From positions 1,214,736 through 1,219,914 of the forward strand of contig KE356579.1 in NCBI GenBank assembly GCA_000416085.1: 5,179 bases of DNA, given 5' to 3'. The position numbers and the translations under genes were made by a program. This document shows, one piece after another, positions 1 through 4,804 of the stretch. This stretch comes from a halophilic archaeon J07HX64 (GTDB taxonomy: Archaea > Halobacteriota > Halobacteria > Halobacteriales > Haloarculaceae). The notes beneath the pieces are model-generated. The model was not told where the DNA came from, ran no database searches, and saw nothing but the letters and a program-made list of their open reading frames with translations. Numbering within the stretch: position 1 is the stretch's first letter; the number at the start of each line of letters is the position of its first letter.

Positions 1-245
1 CCCCAGCGGACGAAGATGTAGCCACGGACCCGGCCGTCGACACGCGCCCCGTAGGCAACACCAGGGTCGTCCGCGTCGGGGAGTCGGTCGACCCAGCGGT
101 CTATCTCCTCTCGACCCGGGTCGACTGTCACCTGTTCGAGCACCGACTCGGGCAACAGGTCGGCGTACGCCTCCTGCCAGCCCCGGCCGTGTGACTCGAT
201 GGCACCGCGGACCGTCTTACGGTTCTCCAGAGGGCGTATCTCCAC
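1..245 (-). CDS. GNAT-family N-acetyltransferase, N-terminal part (gene runs off the left edge)
   Basis: Eighty-one residues are visible, starting at a GTG (245-243) and open to position 1. The beginning VEIRPLENRKTV, the helix with GWQEAYADLLP, and the strand-turn-strand AYGARVDGRVRGYIFVRW match the first part of the GNAT fold: strand 1 with 'IRPL', helices 1-2 with the W..AY.dLLP pattern, then strands 2-3. The acetyl-CoA-binding motif A (R/Q-x-x-G-x-G/A) would lie beyond the window, so activity and substrate cannot be judged. Family members transfer acetyl from acetyl-CoA to an amine in the cytoplasm. The GTG start is chosen because a minus-strand TATA box lies about 27 bp upstream, which predicts a leaderless transcript beginning at this codon. 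It is divergent from the cold-shock gene. The family is fairly certain; the role is unknown. Confidence 0.75.
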   Translation of the reverse strand, partial: MEIRPLENRKTVRGAIESHGRGWQEAYADLLPESVLEQVTVDPGREEIDRWVDRLPDADDPGVAYGARVDGRVRGYIFVRW

Positions 246-268
246 ACCTGTCGTCTGGCCTCCCCCAG

Positions 269-275
269 ATTTATA
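269..275 (-). promoter_or_regulatory. TATA box for the GNAT gene
   Basis: The minus strand reads ATATAAA, centred about 28 bp upstream of the GTG start. This is the usual archaeal TATA-to-TSS distance, so transcription should begin at or next to the start codon. No Shine-Dalgarno-like sequence lies between. Confidence 0.6.
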
Positions 276-280
276 TCCAG

Positions 281-334
281 CGGAGAACGACCTTCCAGAG
301 CATGCGCCGGAGAACAGTTCTCCGGGCCATTCGC
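281..334. repeat. Imperfect 27-bp tandem repeat, two copies, overlapping the palindrome
   Basis: CGGAGAAC occurs at 281-288 and again at 308-315, exactly 27 bp apart. The two 27-bp units (281-307 and 308-334) match at 18 of 27 positions by eye, including their shared ends (CAT near position 22 and CGC at the end). A third, weaker CGGAAAC begins another 27 bp on, at 335. The second unit contains the perfect palindrome and the first has only a good left half-site. This could be a strong and a weak binding site for the same regulator. Confidence 0.4.
302..330. promoter_or_regulatory. Perfect 19-bp palindrome (core 307-325) between two divergent promoters; candidate operator
   Basis: Positions 307-325 read CCGGAGAACAGTTCTCCGG, two 9-bp arms around a central A at 316. 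After two mismatched pairs the symmetry resumes with ATG (302-304) against CAT (328-330). The centre is about 44 bp from the GNAT TATA box and about 45 bp from the cold-shock TATA box, so it sits almost midway. This geometry suits a dimeric regulator acting on both genes. A cruciform or RNA hairpin is less likely because the site is upstream of both predicted transcription starts. The binding protein cannot be identified. Confidence 0.6.
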
Positions 335-356
335 CGGAAACAAGGTAGTCACAGGA

Positions 357-365
357 TTTTAATAT
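357..365 (+). promoter_or_regulatory. TATA box for the cold-shock gene
   Basis: TTTTAATAT is centred about 29 bp upstream of the ATG at 390. The predicted transcript starts within a few bases of the ATG, so it is leaderless or nearly so. An ATG at 367 lies too close to the TATA box to be transcribed from this promoter. Confidence 0.6.
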
Positions 366-389
366 CATGCTATCGTTGTTTACGACGCA

Positions 390-584
390 ATGTCGACTGG
401 TACCGTTGATTTCTTCAACGACACTGGTGGTTACGGATTCATCGATACAGAGGACTCGGAGGAGGACGTGTTCTTCCACATGGAAGACGTCGGCGGACCT
501 GATCTCGAGGAGGGGCAGGAAGTCGAGTTCGACATCGTGCAGGCTGACAAAGGCCCGCGTGCGAAAAATCTCAAACGACTCTGA
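390..584 (+). CDS. Cold-shock domain protein (CspA family)
   Basis: This 64-residue protein is a single cold-shock domain, a five-stranded OB-fold that binds single-stranded RNA or DNA and in bacteria acts as an RNA chaperone. It opens with TGTVDFFNDTGGYGFIDTED, matching the bacterial pattern G.VKWFN...GYGFI. The first RNA-binding motif is GGYGFI (residues 13-18) and the second is VFFHMEDV (about 27-34, bacterial VFVHFSAI). It ends with KGPRAKNLKRL, equivalent to the bacterial KGPQAANV. Length is normal for the family (65-70 residues). The surface is much more acidic than in bacterial homologues, as expected in a high-salt cytoplasm. The first Trp/Lys of the bacterial motif is replaced by Asp-Phe. 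The start is set by the TATA box at 357. It stands alone, with a terminator-like hairpin after it. Haloarchaeal genomes often have several paralogues, so no number is assigned. Confidence 0.93.
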   Translation: MSTGTVDFFNDTGGYGFIDTEDSEEDVFFHMEDVGGPDLEEGQEVEFDIVQADKGPRAKNLKRL

Positions 585-617
585 CCTCAGACGACCCTAA
601 AACCGGGTCGAGGCGTG

Positions 618-642
618 TCGGACGGAGCCACGTCCGATTATT
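618..642 (+). terminator. Terminator-like hairpin after the cold-shock gene
   Basis: TCGGACG (618-624) and CGTCCGA (631-637) form a perfect 7-bp stem with a 6-nt loop, followed by TTATT (638-642). It lies 34 bp after the stop codon. Archaeal termination depends mainly on the T-tract, which is short here, so the hairpin could instead protect the mRNA 3' end. Confidence 0.5.
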
Positions 643-643
643 C

Positions 644-757
644 TCCCTCGGATAGACGAACCTCCGTTCGGCGGACACTCGTCTCTTGGGTAGACGAACT
701 TCTGTTCGGTTGCTACGCATCTCCCGGATAGACAAATCCTCGTTCGGCGCGTATCGA
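644..757. repeat. Three tandem 38-bp imperfect repeats with internal dyads, upstream of xseA
   Basis: The units are 644-681, 682-719 and 720-757. Each begins TCyCyyGGrTAGAC and has GTTCGG at the same offset. Units 1 and 2 match at 27 of 38 positions. Inside each is a dyad: CGAAC-N4-GTTCG at 657-670 and 695-708, and a degenerate CAAAT-N4-GTTCG at 733-746. The TAGAC elements lie at 653, 691 and 729, exactly 38 bp apart, roughly 3.6 helical turns. The array stops 11 bp before the xseA TATA box, where archaeal activators or repressors commonly bind. Since 38 is not a multiple of three, the period does not reflect protein coding. The most likely role is an array of regulator sites; the regulator is unknown. 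Confidence 0.6.
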
Positions 758-768
758 GCGCGCAGGGG

Positions 769-774
769 TTTTAC
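769..774 (+). promoter_or_regulatory. TATA-like element for xseA
   Basis: TTTTAC is centred about 26 bp upstream of the ATG at 798, predicting a leaderless xseA mRNA. It is weaker than the cold-shock TATA box, which would fit a promoter that depends on the adjacent repeat array. Confidence 0.5.
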
Positions 775-797
775 AGTTCGCACGATAATCACGGGAC

Positions 798-2225
798 ATG
801 GAGGGGATCGACAGGAACGGGACAGCGACCGTGCCGGAGGGAGCCTGCACTGTCGGCCAGTTGAACAAGGAGATAGAGCGAGCACTCGCCGACGCCGGCA
901 ACCGGTTTCCCGGTCACGTTGTCGGGGAGGTATCGGAGGTGAGCGACTACGGTTTCGGCACGTTCTTTGAGTTGCGCGACCCGGAGACAGACCCGTCGAT
1001 ATCCTGTCTCGCGTGGTCGGATGCGGTGGCATCGTTCGACCACGACCTCACGGCGGGGACAGAGGCGGTCGTCGAGGCGGAGGTGGATTTCTACCCCGAC
1101 CGCGGGGACTGTCAGTTGCTCGTCACGGACTACTGGCCGCTCGGTGAGAGCACACGACAGCAGGAACTCGAACAGCTCGAGGCGCAGTTGGCGGGCGAGG
1201 GGCTGTTCGACGAGTCACAGAAACAGTCCGTGCCGGCACACCCGGACTGTATCGGACTCGTTACCTCGCCGGCCGGGTCGGCACGCGAGGACGTTCAGGC
1301 GACAGTCGGCGAACGTTCACCCCGGACAGAGATACAGCTCTGTGGCGCGACCGTGCAGGGGGAGAGTGCTGTTCCCTCGCTGTTGGATGCAGTCGACACG
1401 CTCGACCGCGACCCGGAGGTGGAGGCGCTGGTTGTCACCCGCGGTGGTGGGTCGGACACAGACCTGTGGTCGTTCAACGCCGAACCGCTGGTGCGCCGGG
1501 TTGCGGCGTGTTCGACACCTGTCGTCGCCGCCATCGGCCACGAGGACGACGAGACACTCGTCGAGGAGGCTGCCGATGCCCGTGCCATGACACCCACCGA
1601 GGCGGGTGTGGTGACGACGACTCCTGTCGAGGACCTGCTCGAGGAGCTCACGGTGCTGGAGCGGCGGGTCACCCACGGCTACCGGACACTCGTCGAGTCG
1701 CGGCTGGAGGCGCTCGACCGGCGCGTCGAGTCTGCACACGAGACACTCACCCGGCGTGTCCAGCAGCGCGACGCGGTGCGTGACCGGGTGCGGGATCTCG
1801 ACCGGCGTATCGAACTCGCGTACGGCGGACTCGTCGCTGAGCAACTCGACACCCTCGACCGAGATGTGGAGCGAGGGTATCGGGCGCTGGCTGCGACGCG
1901 ACTCGACGCGATAGCGGGTCGTCTCGACACGGCGATGTCGGATCGTGAACTGGCTGCCGAGTCCGAGGCCGCACGGGACCGGGTCGCCCGTCGCCGTCTC
2001 GGTGACCTCGAGGCGCGGGTCGACGGTGCATTTCGCGCCCGTGTGACTCAGGAACTCGACAGCCTGGAGCGCCGTATCGACCGCGCCCACCGCGAGATAA
2101 CGGCAGACGCCAGGGTCAAGCGCAATGCAGTGAGAGCTCGCCGATTCCGGACCGCTGCTGTCGTGCTCGGTGCCCTGCTCGTGTTCCTGGCGGTGGTGGC
2201 CGCCGTCCTGCTCCTCGCGGGCTGA
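798..2225 (+). CDS. xseA: Exodeoxyribonuclease VII large subunit, with an unusual repeat-rich C-terminus and membrane anchor
   Basis: ExoVII degrades single-stranded DNA from both ends without needing a metal ion. This is a 475-residue XseA homologue (E. coli about 456). Residues 18-115 form the OB-fold (TVGQLNKEIERAL; GEVSEVSDYGFGTFFELRD; FYPDRGDCQLLV). The catalytic domain follows: EGLFDESQK (134-142), IGLVTSPAGSAREDV (152-166), VTRGGGSDTDLWSFN (213-227) and AIGHEDDETLVEEAADARAMTPTEA (245-269). D165, R215, H248 and D251 align with E. coli D155, R205, H238 and D241, which I recall as the catalytic residues, so activity is expected. Residues 287-441 are helical and built from 19-residue repeats with a core like LxRRVExAY (starting at 287, 306, 334, 353, 372, 404 and 423). 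The bacterial C-terminal beta domain (SPL..L.RGY) is absent. Residues 453-474 are continuously hydrophobic, following an Arg-rich stretch, and predict a C-terminal transmembrane helix. The start follows the TATA box at 769. xseB lies 78 bp downstream. Confidence 0.93.
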   Translation: MEGIDRNGTATVPEGACTVGQLNKEIERALADAGNRFPGHVVGEVSEVSDYGFGTFFELRDPETDPSISCLAWSDAVASFDHDLTAGTEAVVEAEVDFYPDRGDCQLLVTDYWPLGESTRQQELEQLEAQLAGEGLFDESQKQSVPAHPDCIGLVTSPAGSAREDVQATVGERSPRTEIQLCGATVQGESAVPSLLDAVDTLDRDPEVEALVVTRGGGSDTDLWSFNAEPLVRRVAACSTPVVAAIGHEDDETLVEEAADARAMTPTEAGVVTTTPVEDLLEELTVLERRVTHGYRTLVESRLEALDRRVESAHETLTRRVQQRDAVRDRVRDLDRRIELAYGGLVAEQLDTLDRDVERGYRALAATRLDAIAGRLDTAMSDRELAAESEAARDRVARRRLGDLEARVDGAFRARVTQELDSLERRIDRAHREITADARVKRNAVRARRFRTAAVVLGALLVFLAVVAAVLLLAG

Positions 2226-2273
2226 GCCCCGTCTGTTGTCGCCGGTATGCCGGACTGTTGGCCGAGCCAGCAG

Positions 2274-2280
2274 AGTAAAG
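2274..2280 (+). promoter_or_regulatory. Weak TATA-like element for xseB
   Basis: AGTAAAG is centred about 27 bp upstream of the xseB ATG, in the 78-bp gap after xseA. Its position fits a separate leaderless transcript, but the match to a haloarchaeal TATA box is poor. Co-transcription with xseA is equally possible. Confidence 0.3.
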
Positions 2281-2303
2281 CTCGGCCGGTACGTATCTCG
2301 GTC

Positions 2304-2489
2304 ATGAGCAGTTCCGACATCGAGGCACGCATCGACCGGTTGGAGGAGATTGCCGAACAGCTCGAGGCGGGTGAGATCGACCTGGCAACCGCGAAAGAGC
2401 TCCGTGAGGAGGCCGACGACCACTTAGCCTGGCTCCGTGAGGAACTCGATGTCGACGGCGGCACACTCGTCGACGTGTCTGAGGAGTGA
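2304..2489 (+). CDS. xseB: Exodeoxyribonuclease VII small subunit
   Basis: This 61-residue protein is the partner of the large subunit. DIEARIDRLEEIAEQLEAGE (residues 5-24) followed by IDLATAKELREEADDHLAWLREEL matches the XseB helical hairpin, whose bacterial hallmark is LE.IV..LE.G.L.LEE.L..FE.G. In E. coli several XseB subunits pack around the XseA coiled coil. The protein is very acidic and shorter than the E. coli protein (80 residues), lacking its N-terminal tail and most of its C-terminal tail; it ends in TLVDVSEE. The upstream in-frame ATG at 2247 would add 19 residues (CWPSQQSKARPVR...) unlike the rest of the protein. I therefore start at 2304, which also has a TATA-like element at the leaderless distance. 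Adjacency to xseA supports the call. Confidence 0.88.
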   Translation: MSSSDIEARIDRLEEIAEQLEAGEIDLATAKELREEADDHLAWLREELDVDGGTLVDVSEE

Positions 2490-2509
2490 ACACGGGGTGA
2501 CCGTCGCAC

Positions 2510-2513
2510 TTTT
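2510..2513 (+). promoter_or_regulatory. TATA-like T-run for pheA
   Basis: A TTTT run within CACTTTTGTC is centred about 26 bp upstream of the pheA ATG, the leaderless spacing. It falls in the 48-bp gap after xseB, so pheA probably has its own promoter. The same T-run could help terminate xseB transcripts. Confidence 0.4.
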
Positions 2514-2537
2514 GTCAGCGAGCGGTGTACATCGGGT

Positions 2538-3383
2538 ATGCAGACGCTCACGCTGGGGCCTGCCGGAACCTACTCACACCGGGCAGCACGGGCCATCGCC
2601 GACGGCGAAATCAGCTTCACCGAGTCGGTGACATCTATCGTCGAGTCGGTCGGCGACGGTCGCCACGACCGCGGTGTCGTTCCCGTCGAGAACAGTATCG
2701 AGGGGTCGGTGACCGAGGCACTCGACGCGTTCACCGATCACGAGGTGGCGGTCGTCAGAGAGATTATCACGCCGATCCGCCACGCTCTGCTCGCCCGGGA
2801 CGAGGCGTTCGAGACTGTGGCGAGTCACGCACAGGCGCTCGCACAGTGTCGCTCCTATCTCGAGTCCGAGTATCCCGGAGCGACACTGGAGGCGGTCACG
2901 AGCACGGCCCGCGGGGTCCAGCGCGCCCGCGAGGACCCCGCAACGGCCGCCATCGGTCACCCCGCTAACGCGGATGTCGACAACAGAGCGGGCACCGGGG
3001 CGGGCGGCGACGGGGAGTTGCTGGTGCTCGCGGAGGATATCCAGGACCGAACGTCGAACGCAACCCGATTTCTCGTGCTCGCACCGCTCGCCGGGCGCTC
3101 GAAGGCCGGTAGCAAGACCAGTTTCATCGTCTATCCGAGTGTCGACTACCCGGGGCTGCTGTTGCGGATGCTCGAGCCGTTTGCCGACCGCGATATCAAC
3201 CTCACCCGGGTCGAGTCCCGCCCCAGCGGTGAACGACTCGGCGACTACGTCTTCCACATCGATATCGCCGCCGGTCTCTACGAACAGCGCACCCGTGAGG
3301 CCCTCGACGCCATCCGAGAGATCGCCGAGGACGGCTGGGTCCGCCGTCTCGGTTCGTACGACAGCGAAACGGTCCTGTACTGA
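2538..3383 (+). CDS. pheA: Prephenate dehydratase with C-terminal ACT domain
   Basis: It converts prephenate to phenylpyruvate, with loss of water and CO2, in the phenylalanine branch of aromatic amino-acid synthesis (cytoplasmic). The 281-residue protein is a normal length for the monofunctional enzyme; no chorismate mutase domain precedes it. Family motifs appear in order: LGPAGTYSHRAA (6-17), VVPVENSIEGSV (47-58), SHAQALAQCRSYL (96-108), AAIGHP (137-142) and SNATRFLVL (173-181). The last contains the TRF motif (T176-F178) required for catalysis in the family. The ACT domain spans about 193-275, with TSFIVYP, PGLLLRML and the ESRP signature (226-229); in characterised homologues ESRP belongs to the phenylalanine feedback site, so allosteric inhibition is expected. 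Residues 142-160 are a Gly/Asp/Asn-rich loop replacing the usual short helix before the TRF segment. The start agrees with the TATA-like element at 2510. The neighbouring xseAB have no metabolic link. Confidence 0.95.
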   Translation: MQTLTLGPAGTYSHRAARAIADGEISFTESVTSIVESVGDGRHDRGVVPVENSIEGSVTEALDAFTDHEVAVVREIITPIRHALLARDEAFETVASHAQALAQCRSYLESEYPGATLEAVTSTARGVQRAREDPATAAIGHPANADVDNRAGTGAGGDGELLVLAEDIQDRTSNATRFLVLAPLAGRSKAGSKTSFIVYPSVDYPGLLLRMLEPFADRDINLTRVESRPSGERLGDYVFHIDIAAGLYEQRTREALDAIREIAEDGWVRRLGSYDSETVLY

Positions 3384-3591
3384 TCTCGGACGTGGCGCTG
3401 GCCGGTCCCGACCTGCGGCGCGTGCTGACATCCCGACGCCTGTTTGATTGGTGTCCCGGAGGAGACCGATTCTCATCACGATGGTTGCCCCCCGGCACGC
3501 CGATGGACTGACAAAACAATGGCTACCTCTCGGTACGGTGGCTGACCGCTGACCGTCGGTCGGTGTCGGGAAACAGTGTCGTTCTGCTTTT
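3384..3591. other. Convergent intergenic region between pheA and the PRC-barrel gene
   Basis: These 208 bp hold no credible gene. Short T-runs face both transcripts: TTTT at 3588-3591 on the plus strand, overlapping the end of the opposing gene, and TTTT on the minus strand at about 3514-3517. An imperfect small dyad lies near 3545-3564 (ACCG...GACC-GTC-GGTC.GGT). These may end the two converging transcripts, but none is a strong terminator. Confidence 0.4.
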
Positions 3592-3837
3592 CTACAGGTC
3601 GGTACTCACGCGGATCTCGGTGTCGGTGACGGTCGCGACGCTCTCCGCGGGGACCTCGATGTCGTCCTCGTCAGCCTCACCGAATCCGAACCCCTGGAGC
3701 ACTGCCTCGCCGATGCCAGGGTCGGGTTCGACGTAGGCAACCTGCTCGTCGGCGTCGACCTCGGTGACAACTCCGATCTCCTCACCTTCCACGTCCATCA
3801 GAACCTTTCCCTCGTCTGCTGTAGACAGGACTGTCAT
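3592..3837 (-). CDS. Small PRC-barrel-like protein
   Basis: This acidic protein has 81 residues. The beginning, DEGKVLMDVEGEEIGVVTEVDADEQVAYVEPDPG (about 9-42), has the PRC-barrel pattern: a strand with 'GK.v.d..Ge.iG.V..V', then a further strand. The later segment GFGEADEDDIEVPAESVATVTDTEIRV (about 51-77) gives the closing strands, with the 'D.I..V.d.eIrv' ending common in haloarchaeal members. PRC-barrel domains occur in photosynthetic reaction-centre H subunits, RimM and many small archaeal proteins, mostly of unknown role, so only the fold is suggested. An in-frame ATG at 3915 would add 26 residues that would span the promoter, so I start at 3837, where a TATA box lies about 29 bp upstream. 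No signal peptide or membrane segment is visible. It converges with pheA. Confidence 0.7.
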   Translation of the reverse strand: MTVLSTADEGKVLMDVEGEEIGVVTEVDADEQVAYVEPDPGIGEAVLQGFGFGEADEDDIEVPAESVATVTDTEIRVSTDL

Positions 3838-3863
3838 CGTTCGACTATTGCCAGTCACCTGTG

Positions 3864-3869
3864 AAATAT
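3864..3869 (-). promoter_or_regulatory. TATA box for the PRC-barrel-like gene
   Basis: The minus strand reads ATATTT within AGATATTTCAC, centred about 29 bp upstream of the ATG at 3837. This supports the shorter start, with at most a few untranslated bases. Confidence 0.5.
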
Positions 3870-4198
3870 CTATGGAAACATCCCGAACTGTCCTCGTATC
3901 ATGAGGAGACGACAACCCACCGCTGTCTGTGACTGTCGCCCACTCTGTGTGTTTGACGAGTGGTTCGTCGGGGGACCACGGCAGTAGGTCTCCCGAGTCG
4001 CCCGGACTCGAGAGCAGGGCTGTCCGGGAACGCGGTCACGGACTCGACGGTTCGGCCTTGGGGGCCGCTGGTGCGACGACCGGTTTGCTGCCTAATTCGC
4101 TGTGTGACCGTGTGGCCCTGTTGTCGTTTCTCCTGCTGTCGCCGATGTCGTCCCGGGTAGTTGTCGAGTCGTGGACTCTCCAGTGGGGGTCCGAACCG

Positions 4199-4211
4199 CT
4201 GTGTGTCACAG
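4199..4211. promoter_or_regulatory. Short dyad CTGTG-TGT-CACAG upstream of the coiled-coil gene promoter
   Basis: Two 5-bp arms flank TGT, centred about 30 bp upstream of the TATA box at 4233. The position suits a regulator site, but arms this short arise easily by chance. Confidence 0.25.
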
Positions 4212-4232
4212 TTCAAAACGGATGCAGAAGGC

Positions 4233-4238
4233 ATATAT
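4233..4238 (+). promoter_or_regulatory. TATA box for the coiled-coil gene
   Basis: ATATAT within GCATATATCC is centred about 27 bp upstream of the ATG at 4262, the leaderless distance. A second AT-rich run (ATATTTATG, 4252-4260) is too close to the start to be its TATA box. Confidence 0.6.
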
Positions 4239-4261
4239 CCACCACAGACCGATATTTATGT

Positions 4262-4543
4262 ATGAACAAGCACTTCGAGGACACAAAGTACTACTTGAAG
4301 CGCGCGACCGAGACGGCGAAACGAGGTGTCGAGGAGGAGATCGGGCCTCTGCAAGACCGTTTGCAGGAGCTGATCGGCGGGGAGGAGGAGCCAGAACCGG
4401 AGCCAACTCGTGTCGAGCAGTTGCGCGAGGACCTGAACGAACTCCAGACGCGCGCCGAGGGCGAGGCAAAGGAGGCGCTCAATGACGCCCGCGACCGACT
4501 CGACCAGGTCGGTGGGGGGTCGGACGACGAAGATAATTCTTAA
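4262..4543 (+). CDS. Small charged coiled-coil protein, conserved haloarchaeal type, function unknown
   Basis: This 93-residue protein begins MNKHFEDTKYYLKRATETAKRGV. The rest is helix-rich: helix 1 at about 4-38, a Glu/Pro linker (EEEPEPEP, about 41-48), helix 2 at about 50-82 with heptad-like Leu/Ala spacing (VEQLREDLNELQ...), and a Gly/Asp-rich tail. No catalytic motif, membrane segment or cysteine is visible. Short haloarchaeal proteins with this 'NKHFEDA.YYLKRA' opening are, as I recall, filed as a domain of unknown function (possibly DUF7553); I cannot confirm the number. The frame is open much further upstream, to 3929, but that extension has quite different composition and would cross the TATA box at 4233, so I start at 4262. 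The stop codon lies within the putative tRNA promoter. Confidence 0.8.
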   Translation: MNKHFEDTKYYLKRATETAKRGVEEEIGPLQDRLQELIGGEEEPEPEPTRVEQLREDLNELQTRAEGEAKEALNDARDRLDQVGGGSDDEDNS

Positions 4544-4546
4544 GTT
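4540..4546 (+). promoter_or_regulatory. TATA-like element for tRNA-Val, overlapping the upstream stop codon
   Basis: TTAAGTT is centred about 28 bp before the first base of the tRNA. It includes the TAA stop (4541-4543) of the coiled-coil gene. Its position fits an independent tRNA promoter, though read-through from the gene upstream is possible. Confidence 0.45.
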
Positions 4547-4570
4547 ACGCGCCGAGATATCTGTAGGCAC

Positions 4571-4645
4571 GGGTCGGTGATCTAGGCCGGTTATGATACC
4601 TCCTTCACACGGAGGAAGTCGGCGGTTCAAATCCGCCCCGACCCA
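4571..4645 (+). tRNA. tRNA-Val (anticodon CAC)
   Basis: A full cloverleaf of 75 nt can be drawn. The acceptor stem GGGTCGG (4571-4577) pairs with CCGACCC (4638-4644), followed by discriminator A (4645). The D-arm stem is ATC/GAT (4580-4582 with 4595-4597), with GG in the loop. The anticodon stem CCTCC/GGAGG (4599-4603 with 4611-4615) encloses the loop TTCACAC, with anticodon CAC at 4606-4608 reading GUG valine codons. The variable loop is AAGTC. The T stem GGCGG/CCGCC (4621-4625 with 4633-4637) has loop TTCAAAT. No CCA is encoded and no intron is present. The sequence just after it changes to lower GC, with a virus-like fragment further on, so this tRNA may be an integration site. Confidence 0.96.
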
Positions 4646-4657
4646 TACGCTTTCCTC

Positions 4658-4678
4658 ATTCGTCTCAAGGAGACAAAT
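4658..4678. terminator. Small hairpin just after tRNA-Val
   Basis: GTCTC (4662-4666) and GAGAC (4670-4674) pair around AAG. After one C/A mismatch the stem continues with ATT/AAT. It begins 12 bp beyond the tRNA and may mark the end of its transcript. No T-run follows it on the plus strand, so it may equally be chance. Confidence 0.3.
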
Positions 4679-4804
4679 CACCCGCTGTCTTGCGATTCGT
4701 CCCGTTCGGTCGATTCATTTCATCCGGTGACCGGTCGTTACTGTCCGAATCCGGGAGCTGTCGCGCAGTCTGGTAATAAGTAGTAGCGCGAAATACATCA
4801 AACT

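Larger units (their letters stand above)
3838..4261. other. Long divergent intergenic region (424 bp) with no supported gene
   Basis: Open frames cross this stretch on both strands, but their translations are rich in Ser, Arg and Cys and lack the acidic composition of the neighbouring proteins, so I read it as non-coding. It contains the promoters of the two flanking genes. It also has a hairpin at 3990-4014: CGAGTC/GACTCG around a 5-nt loop, extended by CTC/GAG beyond one mismatch. A small dyad lies at 4199-4211. The left and middle parts are unexplained and are long for a haloarchaeal promoter region. Confidence 0.5.

Noticed and set aside
367..600. Alternative plus-strand frame starting at 367 across the cold-shock gene
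   Set aside because: It is out of frame with the cold-shock domain, is Ser/Arg-rich, and starts too close to the TATA box.
644..757. CRISPR array
   Set aside because: There are only three units, the repeats are diverged along their whole length, there are no distinct equal-length spacers and no cas genes are nearby.
571..1032. Long minus-strand open frame across the 38-bp repeats and the start of xseA
   Set aside because: Its translation is Arg/Pro-rich without acidic bias, it overlaps xseA antisense, and the repeat period of 38 is not a multiple of three.
1317..2423. 368-residue minus-strand open frame opposite xseA
   Set aside because: It is an antisense shadow in GC-rich DNA, rich in His, Arg and Cys, with no recognisable domain; xseA on the other strand is certain.
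2574..3479. 301-residue minus-strand open frame opposite pheA
   Set aside because: It lies antisense to a gene whose family motifs are complete, and its residues mirror the pheA codons.
3899..4234. Minus-strand 111-residue open frame in the divergent region
   Set aside because: It is Arg/Gln/Thr-rich with no domain and no promoter in place, and overlaps the upstream region of the PRC-barrel gene.
3929..4261. N-terminal extension of the coiled-coil protein
   Set aside because: Composition changes sharply at residue MNKHF, and the extension would run through the TATA box placed correctly for a start at 4262.
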